64,000 bases of DNA, from positions 310,001 through 374,000 of the forward strand of contig NZ_QAYG01000003.1 in the NCBI RefSeq assembly GCF_003053845.1. Direction: 5' to 3'. The stretch is from Breoghania corrubedonensis (lineage in GTDB: Bacteria; Pseudomonadota; Alphaproteobacteria; Rhizobiales; Stappiaceae). Each line of letters starts with the position of its first letter. Position 1 is the first letter of the stretch. The position numbers and the translations under genes were made by a program. Under the pieces are notes generated by a model that was not told the DNA's origin, made no database searches, and was given only the letters and a program-made list of their open reading frames with translations. Of the stretch, positions 17,851-27,061 are shown one piece after another.

Positions 17851-18167
17851 TGTTGCGCCTTTCCTTGTTCAATGCTTGTCGTGGCGATCGGCCGACCCCG
17901 AAGGGCCCGTCGACCGCGCTTTCAGGAAATAAACGCGCGCTTCAAGAGTTGGTTTCATTCGGCGTGAAAAAAATTTACGCCCCTGAAAAAAATTACAATC
18001 CAAAACCGGGCTTCAACGAATGGCGATAGCCGTGAGAGATTGTCGTTCAGGCGTGAGGAGAAAACCCGCGGACGTTTGTCGCGCGATAACGCCCGGAACC
18101 CTGCTTCATACGGTGGGCGATAAAACAGAGCGGCTGAATCGACATATCGGGACGTGGTGAGAGAACG
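17851..18167. other. Intergenic region upstream of the small exported protein
   Basis: This 317-bp stretch has no credible gene. It contains two A-tract direct repeats, TGAAAAAAATTTAC at 17965 and TGAAAAAAATTAC at 17984, spaced 19 bp, in the presumed promoter region of the 17503-17850 gene. I see no other element. Confidence 0.5.
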
Positions 18168-18461
18168 TCAATCGTTCGGAGTTGTGATGTTGGGTTGGAC
18201 TGGCCTGTGGGCCTGATCGTCCACACGTCTTGGCGTCTTCCGCTCACTGCTTTCCTTCGGCCCTGCCTTTTTCTGCGTCGTAGGAGGTTGGCCCGTTGCA
18301 TCGGGTGTTTTGGTGATTGTTTTGGGGGGTGGCGTCTGTTTGACCGTCTCGTCATGCGGGTGCGGCGTATTCTGAGCGCCCGCCGCATCCGCTCCGATCA
18401 CAGGAGCGAAGATCGCCGCAGCAGCCAGGGCCGCGATGAGTTTTCCCGGTGTGCGTATCAT
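18168..18461 (-). CDS. Small exported Pro/Thr/Lys-rich protein
   Basis: A 97-residue hypothetical protein. A Sec signal peptide spans residues 1-29 (ends ADAAGA). The mature chain is short and disordered in appearance, rich in Pro, Thr, Lys and Gln. GAGGAAAG precedes the ATG at 18461; an earlier in-frame start at 18539 would bury the signal peptide. No domain is recognised. It neighbours another small exported protein and the OmpA-type gene, all on the same strand. Confidence 0.6.
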   Translation of the reverse strand: MIRTPGKLIAALAAAAIFAPVIGADAAGAQNTPHPHDETVKQTPPPKTITKTPDATGQPPTTQKKAGPKESSERKTPRRVDDQAHRPVQPNITTPND

Positions 18462-18684
18462 TTGCGTTCTTTCCTCGCGTTGATCGAGCGAAACGAACCG
18501 GAGCCTCCAAGCATGGGAACCGCGCGTTTCGCTCGGCATGAGCCCAACAACCGAGAAAAGGTTTGACCAAATCGTCGTGTTTTTTGCGTGCCGATGAAAT
18601 GACGAAAAGAAGGCGGCGTTGCATTGCCGTGCGGTTGGAAAGGCAGCCTTCTTTCCGATGTTTCGCGCCGATGGTACGGCGGTA

Positions 18685-19518
18685 TCAGGGTTCTATCGGG
18701 GTATCCGGATCTCCGCCCCATTCTGTCCAGGATCCGTCGTAGACTGCCACGTGGCGGGCCCCGATTTCATCCAGCGCAAGCGCGAGAATCGCGGCGGTGA
18801 CGCCGGAACCGCAGGTGGTGATGACCTGTTGCGCCGGATCCACGCCCGCTTCGCGAAACACCGCGGCGAGGCCTTCGGTCGGCTTGAGCCGGTTCTCGCT
18901 CTCGAGAAGACCCTTGTAATGGACGTTGATACTGCCTGGAATGTGTCCGCCGCGCAGGCCCGGACGCGGTTCGGGCTCCTGGGCATCGAAACGTGCCCGG
19001 GAACGTGCGTCCACGATCTGGGTCCCATTGGCGGACGCGATGCGCATGTCATCGATATCGCGCAGCACTGCGTGGTTGAGCCTGGCCGTGAAATGGCGCT
19101 CCGGCCTGGAAACCTCGCCGGTTTCAAGCGGTCGGTCTTCCGCCTGCCATTTTGGCAGTCCTCCGTCGAGCACATAGACGTGCTCGGCCCCCATCGCCTT
19201 GAACATCCACCACACGCGCGCGGAGATAAGCCCCAGACTGTCATACGCCACGATTGTCTGGCCGTCGCCGATCCCCATCTTGCGCATCATCGAGGAAAAG
19301 GCCGCAGCAGAAGGCAGCATGTGCGGCAGATCGCTGGATGTATCCGCAATGGCATCGATATCGAAAAAGAGGGCACCAGGGATATGGGCGTCCAGATATT
19401 CGCGCTTTGGGTCGCGATTTTCGGCGGGCATGTGCCACGATCCGTCGAGCACCACCACGTCCGGCGCATGGAGATGGTCCTGAAGCCAGTCCGTTGATAC
19501 GAGATTGCGGCGGTCCAT
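18685..19518 (-). CDS. sseA: Thiosulfate/3-mercaptopyruvate sulfurtransferase
   Basis: A 277-residue two-domain rhodanese. The N-terminal inactive domain carries VVVLDGSWHMP and YLDAHIPGA. The C-terminal domain carries the catalytic loop CGSGVTA near residue 235. CGSGVTA is the form typical of 3-mercaptopyruvate sulfurtransferases. A very good ribosome site (AAGGGAGGTCAT) precedes the ATG. The gene lies 44 bp downstream of the alaX-like gene and close to cysteine synthase, so a link to cysteine sulfur metabolism is likely. Confidence 0.92.
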   Translation of the reverse strand: MDRRNLVSTDWLQDHLHAPDVVVLDGSWHMPAENRDPKREYLDAHIPGALFFDIDAIADTSSDLPHMLPSAAAFSSMMRKMGIGDGQTIVAYDSLGLISARVWWMFKAMGAEHVYVLDGGLPKWQAEDRPLETGEVSRPERHFTARLNHAVLRDIDDMRIASANGTQIVDARSRARFDAQEPEPRPGLRGGHIPGSINVHYKGLLESENRLKPTEGLAAVFREAGVDPAQQVITTCGSGVTAAILALALDEIGARHVAVYDGSWTEWGGDPDTPIEP

Positions 19519-19562
19519 ATGACCTCCCTTGAATGTTCTTCGTGATTGATTGGGGGTGGAGC

Positions 19563-20276
19563 TCAGTCGTCCAGTCGGATGCGGATGCGCCGGTTGAGGC
19601 GGCCTTTCTTTTCAATCTTGGTGATTGTGACCTGTCCGATTTCGGAGGTCGTCCTGACGTGCGTGCCGCCGCACGGCTGGAGATCGAAGTTCGCGCCGAT
19701 CCTGACCAGTCGCACTAGGCCGGAACCACGCGGCGGCGAGACGCTCATCGATTTTATCAAATCGGGATTGGCGTCGAGTTGCGCGTCGGTGATCCATTCG
19801 GTCGTGACCGGATGATCCGCATTGACCGCCTCCATGATCGCGGCGAGCACGGCGTCGCGGTCGGGCGGATCCTGCATGTTGAGATCGATCCGGCTCTCTT
19901 CCTCGCCGATCTGCGCCCCGGTGATCTTCGTGCGCATCGCGGCGCAGATGATGTGAAGAGCAGTGTGCATGCGCATGTGGCGATAGCGCCGATGCCAGTC
20001 GATCGTGGCGACGATCGTTTCGCCCACGTCCGGCAAGGGGCCTTCGGCGGCCGGCACGTGGACGATCTGCTCCTTGCTCTCACCAAATACGGTTGCGCCG
20101 ATGGCGATGCTGCTTCCATCCGGGCGCTCGATCATGCCGGTATCGCCGGGCTGACCTCCGCCGGTGGCGAAGAAGATGCTCCGGTCAAGCAGAATGCCGC
20201 CCCGCTCGTTGACGCCGGTCACGCGCGCCTGGCAGGTCTGAAGATAGGAGTCGTCGCGGAAAAGAGCCTCGGTCAT
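19563..20276 (-). CDS. alaX: AlaX-type alanyl-tRNA editing protein
   Basis: A 237-residue free-standing editing domain related to the C-terminal half of alanyl-tRNA synthetase. It hydrolyses Ser- or Gly-mischarged tRNA-Ala. The zinc ligands are visible in HTALH (near residue 102) and in CGGTHVRTT (near residue 203). FATGGGQPGDTG is the conserved N-terminal segment. I use the ATG at 20276; a TTG four codons upstream also exists. It sits between sseA and the cardiolipin synthase gene, all on the minus strand. Confidence 0.9.
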   Translation of the reverse strand: MTEALFRDDSYLQTCQARVTGVNERGGILLDRSIFFATGGGQPGDTGMIERPDGSSIAIGATVFGESKEQIVHVPAAEGPLPDVGETIVATIDWHRRYRHMRMHTALHIICAAMRTKITGAQIGEEESRIDLNMQDPPDRDAVLAAIMEAVNADHPVTTEWITDAQLDANPDLIKSMSVSPPRGSGLVRLVRIGANFDLQPCGGTHVRTTSEIGQVTITKIEKKGRLNRRIRIRLDD

Positions 20277-20366
20277 GGAGTTGCCCAAGGTTGGAAGGGA
20301 ACGGGAGTTTCGGACCTTAGAGCAAGGGCGGGGGCAAAGGAAATAGCCCTTGGCCAGCGACCGCTC

Positions 20367-21830
20367 TCAAAGCAGCGGCGCAAAGAGGCGCGCAAACCTG
20401 CTCGCAAGCCGGCGCCACCGGGGTCTTGTCTGGAAGTCGGCCGGCTGAAGATTGACGCTGTGGGAGAAGTCGTTTTCGAGCATCCGCTGGATGAAGGCAA
20501 TCGAACCGGGGGCCGTAAGCCACAAGGTGATCTCGAAATTGATGTGGAAGGAGCGGTTGTCGAAGTTCACCGTGCCGATGCTCGCCAGCCGATCGTCCAC
20601 AAGAACGACCTTCTGGTGCAGAAACCCGGCCTTGTAGAAGTATGCCTGCACGCCTTGTGCGGCCATTGTCTCGGCGAAGCAGTCGCTGGCAAGGCCTACG
20701 AACCAGTTGTCCGGGCGATAGGGGACGAGGAGCCGGACATCGACGCCGCGCAGCACGGCAGCGGCCAGTGCCGTCTGGATATCGTCTCCGGGCACGAAGT
20801 AGGGGCTGACGATCCATAGCCGTTTGCGCGCTTGTCCGATGGCCTCGGTGAAGGCGATGGCGCTTGTCTCTATGGTATCTGCCGGTCCCGATGGCATGAT
20901 CAGCACTGGCTCGCCGTCAGCATGCGGTATGGGATCGGGCCAGGTGACGGGAAGCGTTTCACCTGTCGCCCAACGCCAGTCCTCGGCGTAGGATATCTGG
21001 GCTGCCAGCGCTGCCGGACCGGACACGCGCACATGTGTGTCCCGCCAGTGTTTGAACGCGGGCGTGTCGCCAAGATACTCGTTGCCGATGTTGAGACCTC
21101 CGATCCATGCCTGTCGCCCATCGGCAATGACGACCTTGCGATGGTTGCGGAAGTTGATGCGGAACGGTCTCAACAAAGAGAACATCGGACGGCTGCGGTT
21201 GAAGCCGCAGACAAGGACGCCGGCCTCTTCCAGCTTGCTCAGGTAGCGGCGCGGCAGTCCGGCTGAACCGATATCATCGTAGACAAGCAGCACGGTGAGC
21301 CCCGCGCGCGCCTTCTCCATCAGCAACCGGGCAAGCTCGCGGCCGACACGGTCGTCGCGGATGATGTAGAACTGAAGCAGCACGTAGGTTTCGGCCGCGC
21401 GGATTCCTTCGAAGATCGAATCGTAGGTTGCCTGTCCATCGATCAGGACCTCGACCTCGTTGCCATCCAGAAACGGTAGATGGGAGATGTTGGCCAGAAG
21501 TGTCCAGGTGTCCGATGCGCGATCCGCACGGTGGATGATGCGCAAATCGCTCCCCGGCTCATCGCTGCCCGACTTTGGAAGCCTGCCACCTGTACGCCTG
21601 CGCACGCGCACATAGTCGTCAAACCGTTTCCATCCGAAAGCGAGATAGAGAAACACGGTCAGGTAGGGAAAGAAGAAAAGCGACAGGAGCCAGGCGATCG
21701 AGCCCTGCGAGCTGCGTCCGTAGAGAAGCTCGCGCACCGCGCACACGGCCGCCAGAGTATAAAAGAAAAGAACGATTACGACAGGGATGGCGATGCCGAC
21801 CTTCTCTATCAAAGCCGTCATGGTCGCCAT
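20367..21830 (-). CDS. cls: Cardiolipin synthase (phospholipase D family)
   Basis: A 487-residue inner-membrane enzyme that joins two phosphatidylglycerols to make cardiolipin. Two N-terminal membrane helices lie at about 10-32 and 43-64. Two HKD catalytic motifs are present: HRKVVIADGRQAWIGGLN near residue 230 and HQKVVLVDDRLASIGTVNFD near 410. Length and layout are typical of bacterial ClsA. GGGTGG precedes the ATG. It lies between cysK and alaX; I see no functional link to those neighbours. Confidence 0.92.
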   Translation of the reverse strand: MATMTALIEKVGIAIPVVIVLFFYTLAAVCAVRELLYGRSSQGSIAWLLSLFFFPYLTVFLYLAFGWKRFDDYVRVRRRTGGRLPKSGSDEPGSDLRIIHRADRASDTWTLLANISHLPFLDGNEVEVLIDGQATYDSIFEGIRAAETYVLLQFYIIRDDRVGRELARLLMEKARAGLTVLLVYDDIGSAGLPRRYLSKLEEAGVLVCGFNRSRPMFSLLRPFRINFRNHRKVVIADGRQAWIGGLNIGNEYLGDTPAFKHWRDTHVRVSGPAALAAQISYAEDWRWATGETLPVTWPDPIPHADGEPVLIMPSGPADTIETSAIAFTEAIGQARKRLWIVSPYFVPGDDIQTALAAAVLRGVDVRLLVPYRPDNWFVGLASDCFAETMAAQGVQAYFYKAGFLHQKVVLVDDRLASIGTVNFDNRSFHINFEITLWLTAPGSIAFIQRMLENDFSHSVNLQPADFQTRPRWRRLASRFARLFAPLL

Positions 21831-21984
21831 CCACCCATCATGTTTCCGCTCGCCTCGGGTCTCTGCCGTGTTGTTCCTGGTGTCGCGAGCGTTATGAGGC
21901 CGCTCTGTGACACCAGGGAGGCGAGCCGCTCCCGAGACTATTCATGCTGATCAGCCAATATCAATGCGATCGCAAGAGGTTTCC

Positions 21985-23022
21985 TCATGTCGGTTCGTAG
22001 GGAACGGCGATCTCCGTCTTGCGTTCCATCCACGCCGGCACGGGCAGCCCCTTGGAGCGGAGAAAGTCGGGGTTGAAGAGCTTCGACTGATACCGGTTGC
22101 CGAAATCGCAAAGCACGGTGATGATCGTGTGGCCGGGCCCCAGCTCGCGCGCGAGCCGGATTGCGCCGGCGACGTTTACACCCGACGATCCGCCGAGGCA
22201 CAGGCCTTCGTGTTCCAGAAGATGAAAGACCTCGGGCAGCGCCTCTTCGTCGGCGATCTGAAAGGGGAAGTCGAGAGGTAGCCCCTCCAGGTTCGCGGTG
22301 ATCCGTCCTTGGCCGATGCCTTCGGTGATCGAGCTGCCTTCCGACTTGAACTCGCCGCTTGTGTAGTAGCTGTAGAGCGCGGCTCCCATCGGATCGGCGA
22401 GGCCGATCTTGATATCCTTGTTGCGCTCCTTGAGCGCCATGGCGACGCCTGCAAGCGTTCCGCCCGAACCAACGGCGCAGATGAACCCGTCGATCTTGCC
22501 GTCCGTCTGGTTCCAGATTTCAGGACCCGTCGTTTCGATATGCGCGCGACGGTTGGCAACGTTGTCGAACTGGTTCGCCCAGATCGCACCGGCCGGTTCG
22601 CTTTGCGCCATCTGCGCAGCGAGACGACCGGACACTTTCACGTAGTTGTTGGGGTTCTTGTAGGGCACCGCCGGCACTTCAACGAGCGTCGCACCGGCCA
22701 GCCGCAACATGTCCTTCTTTTCCTGGCTCTGCGTCTCGGGGATGACGATCACCGAACGAAAGCCCAGAGCATTTCCCACGAGCGCCAGCCCGATGCCGGT
22801 ATTGCCCGCCGTGCCTTCCACGACGACCCCACCCGGTCCCAGGGCGCCGCGCTCTATCGCATCGCGGATGATGAAGAGTGCCGCGCGATCCTTTACCGAT
22901 TGACCGGGGTTGAGAAATTCGGCCTTGCCGAGGATTTCGCAACCGGTCAGTTCGGAAGCCCGGTTCAGACGGATAAGCGGCGTGTTGCCGATCGCATCCA
23001 CGACAGAGGGGCAAATGGACAT
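21985..23022 (-). CDS. cysK: Cysteine synthase (O-acetylserine sulfhydrylase)
   Basis: A 345-residue PLP enzyme that forms cysteine from O-acetylserine and sulfide. The cofactor lysine is in NPGQSVKDRAA (about K44). The phosphate-binding loop GTAGNTGIGLA and the C-terminal loop GGSSGVNVAGA are intact. It is slightly longer than E. coli CysK because of a C-terminal tail of about 25 residues. GAGGAA precedes the ATG. With sseA nearby it forms a small sulfur amino acid neighbourhood. Confidence 0.92.
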   Translation of the reverse strand: MSICPSVVDAIGNTPLIRLNRASELTGCEILGKAEFLNPGQSVKDRAALFIIRDAIERGALGPGGVVVEGTAGNTGIGLALVGNALGFRSVIVIPETQSQEKKDMLRLAGATLVEVPAVPYKNPNNYVKVSGRLAAQMAQSEPAGAIWANQFDNVANRRAHIETTGPEIWNQTDGKIDGFICAVGSGGTLAGVAMALKERNKDIKIGLADPMGAALYSYYTSGEFKSEGSSITEGIGQGRITANLEGLPLDFPFQIADEEALPEVFHLLEHEGLCLGGSSGVNVAGAIRLARELGPGHTIITVLCDFGNRYQSKLFNPDFLRSKGLPVPAWMERKTEIAVPYEPT

Positions 23023-23182
23023 GTTTCCTCGGAGATTTATGGTTCAAGGAAGGCCAAGCTAATGCTCGCTTTCCCCTCCATCAAGCGAACCGGTTTTTAC
23101 CTCACGCCGATGCGAGGAAAAATAACGGGCGCAAGGTGGCGATTTGCGGAAACCGGTTTGCCCGCGATGGCGCGGGAGAGCC

Positions 23183-24631
23183 TTACGAACGCGCGCGCTT
23201 CATTTCCTCATAGGACGCCAACGCACGCTTGCGGGCTTTCGAATGGTCGACGAGGGGGGACGGATACGTCTGCCCCAGCGTGATCTTGGCCGACTTCAGA
23301 GCCGCTTCGGGAGCATCCCAGGGGTGATGGAGCCAGCGCTTGTCGAGAAGTGCCAGTTCGGGCACCCAATGTCGCGTGTAGGCGCCGTCGGGATCGAATT
23401 TCTCTCCCTGGAGCACCGGATTGAAGATCCGAAAATATGGGGCGGCATCCGCGCCGCAACCGGCGACCCATTGCCAGCCGGCCGGATTGTTGGCCGGATC
23501 CGCATCAACGAGCGTGTCCCAGAACCATTTCTCGCCAGCGCGCCAGTCGATCAGCAGGTGTTTGGTCAGGAACGAAGCGGTGATCATCCGCACGCGATTG
23601 TGCATCCACCCGGTGGCCCACAGTTCACGCATGCCCGCATCCACAACCGGATAACCCGTCCGGCCCTCCTGCCAGCGCGCCAGCGCCACCTCATTCTCGG
23701 CCCAGGGGAAATGGTCGAAGTCGGAATTGAAATTTCGAACGGCGAGGGCAGGATGCGCTGCGAGCAGCTGATGGCAGAATTCGCGCCAGCCGAGCTCGGC
23801 CAGGAACTTCTCGCCTGCACGGTCGGGAATGTCACCCGAGCTCTGGGCGGCCTTGACGCTGTGCCAGATCTGGCGCGGCGATATTTCTCCGAACCGCAAG
23901 GAGGGGGAGAGCCGGGAGGTAACCGCCTCTGCGGGAAAATCGCGCCCCTCGGCATAATCAAGAACCGGATGTCCGAGAAAGACCTGTAGACGCCGTTGCG
24001 CATCTTCTTCGCCCGGCGTCCATGCCTCGGCGATGCCGCCGGCCCAGTCAGGTGCTGTCGGTCGGAGGCACCATGCGTCCAGTATGTCTCCCGATATCTC
24101 ACCTTCCCATCCGCTCATTGCCTTAGGAATGGGAAGGGGCCTTTCGGGCGACAGGCGGCAGGCAGCGCGCCAGAACGGGGTGAATACCCGGTAGGCCGCG
24201 CCAGAGTTCGTTCTCAGGTCATTTGTTGAGAACAGAACGTTCGCCTGAAAATGTGCTGAATCGATTCCTCGGTTTTTCAGGGCTCCGACAAGGGACTTAT
24301 CCTCGTCGGCCTCACTATCCGCCCCCGCGCGCCGGTTCCAGAAGACCGCCTGCGCCTTTAGCGAGGTGGCCAGGTCGACAAGGTGTTCCATGGCCGGCCC
24401 GCGTCGCAAGACCAGCGGAATGCCACGTTTGCGCAAATCCTTTTCCAGAGCCCGCAGCGAACCAGCGAGCCACCATCGCGCCGCGCCACCGAGGGGGCGC
24501 CGCGTCTCTTCATCGAGCAGGTACAAGGCGACGATCGGTGCTTCCGAACTGGCGGCTCTGGTCAGCGCCGGATTGTCGGATAGCCGAAGGTCGTCACGAA
24601 ACCACACTATGTGCGGACGGGAGGGGGACAT
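23183..24631 (-). CDS. phrB: Deoxyribodipyrimidine photolyase
   Basis: A 482-residue class I CPD photolyase/cryptochrome-family enzyme that repairs UV dimers with light energy. The N-terminal antenna-binding Rossmann domain starts IVWFRDDLRLSDNPAL. The C-terminal FAD domain contains VDAGMRELWATGWMHNRVRM, FLTKHLLIDWRAGEKWFWDTL and NPAGWQWVAGCG, all characteristic. Length is normal. It lies 160 bp downstream of cysK on the same strand. No SOS-type box is visible upstream. Confidence 0.95.
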   Translation of the reverse strand: MSPSRPHIVWFRDDLRLSDNPALTRAASSEAPIVALYLLDEETRRPLGGAARWWLAGSLRALEKDLRKRGIPLVLRRGPAMEHLVDLATSLKAQAVFWNRRAGADSEADEDKSLVGALKNRGIDSAHFQANVLFSTNDLRTNSGAAYRVFTPFWRAACRLSPERPLPIPKAMSGWEGEISGDILDAWCLRPTAPDWAGGIAEAWTPGEEDAQRRLQVFLGHPVLDYAEGRDFPAEAVTSRLSPSLRFGEISPRQIWHSVKAAQSSGDIPDRAGEKFLAELGWREFCHQLLAAHPALAVRNFNSDFDHFPWAENEVALARWQEGRTGYPVVDAGMRELWATGWMHNRVRMITASFLTKHLLIDWRAGEKWFWDTLVDADPANNPAGWQWVAGCGADAAPYFRIFNPVLQGEKFDPDGAYTRHWVPELALLDKRWLHHPWDAPEAALKSAKITLGQTYPSPLVDHSKARKRALASYEEMKRARS

Positions 24632-24739
24632 TTCTTGCTCGTCAGCTTTGCCGGGGGAGAGGGAAAAGGGAACGTTCGGGGCTATAGAGTGCCGGCGCGG
24701 GATATGGCAATGGTGGCCGGGTCTCTAGCGGGTCGGTAA

Positions 24740-24773
24740 AGAGAAAGACCGGCCGGCATTGATTGCCGGTCGG
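24740..24773 (-). terminator. Intrinsic terminator after the 24806-25537 gene
   Basis: A 10-bp stem CCGGCCGGCA/TGCCGGTCGG (one wobble) with loop TTGAT is followed on the minus strand by TCTTTCTCTTT. It is 33 bp past the stop codon of the exported-protein gene. Confidence 0.75.
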
Positions 24774-24805
24774 CCGGGTACTTCCGGGCTACGACCGCCC
24801 TTCGA

Positions 24806-25537
24806 TCACGCGGCAACGACGTCCATGACCCATCTGAACGCATAGCGGATGTTGTCGGCCGTGCCACTGACGAAAGCGGTAACGGCTTCCCAGACGCGCT
24901 CACCGAAGCGGGCCAGCGCAACAAGTGCGGTATCCGCGTTCTCGTGATGGGTATTGTCCTGCGTCTTTTCCTCGAAGAACTCGACGGATGTCGGCGTATC
25001 ATTTTCATCGACCACGCGCCGCGTCACGACGAGATTGGCATCAGAGGCGACACGGCGGCTGTCCACCTTGGCGATCTGCGTGCCGTCCGGAAGGGCGCGA
25101 ACGACGATCGCGCGACCATCAGGCAGAAGATGTGTCTCGTTCTTCTTGACCTCCGCGTCGTAGACCACCTCGCCATAGTCGTCGATCAGCTCGACCCAGA
25201 CGGCCTTGCGACCCTTCAACGACACTTCGCCGACCCAGATATCCATGTTGCGCGTTGCGTCGGCCGCATCCTCGTGTCCGGCAACGCGGGCCACGGTTAC
25301 GGCCAGACGATCTCCCCGGCCGTTGGCATTCGTGATGCCGTCGACGATTGACGAGGTTTCCATCCCTCCGTCCTTACCGGCGAACGCGTCGGACAGTTTT
25401 GTTTCGGCGAGAGCAGGCGCCGAGATTGCAACTGTCATGAGGCTTGTCGCCAGGACCGTGACGGCCATCCCTGCAACCGCAAGGAGACGGCTGGTCAGCA
25501 GTTGAAACGATCGATCGCTATTCAGTTTTCCATTCAT
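24806..25537 (-). CDS. Exported protein of unknown function
   Basis: A 243-residue protein. A long Sec signal (about residues 1-44, ending APALAE) leads to a mature domain with beta-type segments such as NMDIWVGEVSLKGRKAVWVEL and ETHLLPDGRAIVVRALPDGTQIA, and a hydrophobic-amphipathic C-terminus (AFVSGTADNIRYAFRWVMDV). GGGAGG precedes the ATG, and a terminator follows. I do not recognise the family. The long upstream region (about 680 bp to the next gene) suggests complex regulation or an untranslated leader. Confidence 0.75.
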   Translation of the reverse strand: MNGKLNSDRSFQLLTSRLLAVAGMAVTVLATSLMTVAISAPALAETKLSDAFAGKDGGMETSSIVDGITNANGRGDRLAVTVARVAGHEDAADATRNMDIWVGEVSLKGRKAVWVELIDDYGEVVYDAEVKKNETHLLPDGRAIVVRALPDGTQIAKVDSRRVASDANLVVTRRVVDENDTPTSVEFFEEKTQDNTHHENADTALVALARFGERVWEAVTAFVSGTADNIRYAFRWVMDVVAA

Positions 25538-26219
25538 GACTGCCTCCCGGGCAATGCGCAGTATCGCCGCGCGAGCGGGTCGTAACCTCTATCGGGTCAT
25601 CGACCGGGCCAGATTGCATGGATCAGGCGCAACGCTTTCACTCCGTAATAATTCCATGCGGCTGACAGCCAACATGATCTACTTGCGCATTCCATTGTGT
25701 GACCTACGTCATAATAACCGCGTTAGACGCCACTTGGTTCCCATAATTCGCTACGAAAGCTGAGTGCGCTGCCATTTTGAAGGGCCGTGACAACACGCGC
25801 TCCGACTGCTGTGTGGGACTATCTTGCATCGGATGCGTGTGGTTTGCCTGAAGGATCCAAAGTCATTTTGTATCAAAATCTCCGCTGAGCATGCATTCGC
25901 ATAAAGTGCGCTGTAAACAAAACGTGAGAGTTCGCGGTTCCGCGTGAATCGGCAGCCGCGGGTGGGGGATGGGTGCCAGGTAAGGGACAAGACGTTCTGT
26001 CATAAATACTGGTCCTTCGTACGATAGTAGTGAACGCCCTGGCCGCGCTACCCTGAAGGTTACCGGTCCGGAGGAGGCCGGTGTCATCCCGCTTCCGCGC
26101 GGGCCGGGTCGAGTGGCCGCGTGATCGAACCGTGTATCGATCGTCCGAACCACGACCGTCCGTCGATCTTTCCGGTCGACGGAACCCGCAAGGAGCGGGA
26201 ACAATGGGGAGGATCCTGA
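25538..26219. other. 682-bp divergent intergenic region
   Basis: Relatively A+T-rich sequence lies between the minus-strand exported protein gene and the plus-strand Gfa-family gene. I find no convincing protein or RNA gene. It presumably contains both promoters. Confidence 0.5.
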
Positions 26220-26846
26220 ATGGGTATTCTGAGTTCGCTGTTCGGCAATGGCGCAGAAGCGGAAACGAAGGCGCCCCGCTACGCCCATGTCAAAATACAT
26301 CCTGCCGTCGATGGTGGGGTGAAGCCGGGATCTGCAAACTTCAACGGCGGAGTTCTGACCTGCCACTGCAAGAGCAATCCGGTGAAGGTGCGGGTGAGCG
26401 CCCAGACCGCACATAATCATGTCTGTGGGTGCAGCAAGTGCTGGAAGCCGCGTGGTGCGCTGTTTGCCCAGATCGCGGTCGTGTCCCGTGACAAGGTCGA
26501 GGTGATTGCAAACGGCGACAAGCTACAGATCGTCGATCCTGCCGCCGCAATCCAGCGTCATGCCTGTCGGGAATGCGGCGTGCACATGTTCGGCCGCATC
26601 GAGAATTCCGAGCATCCATTCTACGGTCTGGATTTCGTCCACACCGAACTGTCAGACGAAAGCGGCTGGTCGCCCCCGCAATTCGCCGCCTTCGTGTCAT
26701 CCATCATCGAAACGGGAACACCGGCGGAGCGCATGGGCGAGATTCGCGGGCGTCTGCACGAGCTCGGCCTGGAGCCCTATGACTGCCTGTCTCCACCGCT
26801 TATGGATGCCATCGCCGCCCATGCCGCCAAAAGCAAAGCCGCCTGA
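26220..26846 (+). CDS. gfa: Glutathione-dependent formaldehyde-activating (Gfa) family protein
   Basis: A 208-residue zinc protein of the Gfa family, annotated in other bacteria as S-(hydroxymethyl)glutathione synthase that speeds formaldehyde capture by glutathione. The zinc-binding cysteines are visible in [21 protein letters not shown] and [10 protein letters not shown]. The sequence [20 protein letters not shown] is highly typical. GGGGAGGA precedes the ATG. No formaldehyde dehydrogenase gene is adjacent. The enzymatic status of the family is debated, so the reaction is by family only. Confidence 0.9.
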   Translation: MGILSSLFGNGAEAETKAPRYAHVKIHPAVDGGVKPGSANFNGGVLTCHCKSNPVKVRVSAQTAHNHVCGCSKCWKPRGALFAQIAVVSRDKVEVIANGDKLQIVDPAAAIQRHACRECGVHMFGRIENSEHPFYGLDFVHTELSDESGWSPPQFAAFVSSIIETGTPAERMGEIRGRLHELGLEPYDCLSPPLMDAIAAHAAKSKAA

Positions 26847-26970
26847 ACGCAAATGGCAGTTTGGGATGGCGCAGCGCGCCGCAAGGGGCGGCCAACCTGA
26901 GCTTCAGCGAGATCGTATCGATGATGCAGTGTCAGTGAACGAGCGGTCGGGTTTTCCATGTCTGAAGTTA

Positions 26971-27007
26971 AAAATGAAAAGACCGCCGCGAGAGGCTCGC
27001 GGCGGTC
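26971..27007 (-). terminator. Intrinsic terminator after the chemoreceptor gene
   Basis: GACCGCCGCGAG and its complement form a 12-bp stem with a 3-nt loop. On the minus strand it is followed by TTTTCATTTTT. It lies 55 bp past the chemoreceptor stop. It could also block read-through from gfa. Confidence 0.88.
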
Positions 27008-27061
27008 AGGGGCGTTACGTATGGCCGGTCTTTCAATCGGCCCTTTATGACACGATCTCGT

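Noticed and set aside
25863-26420. 185-codon minus-strand frame overlapping the gfa gene
   Set aside because: It runs antisense into the well-supported Gfa gene and has no recognisable domain.
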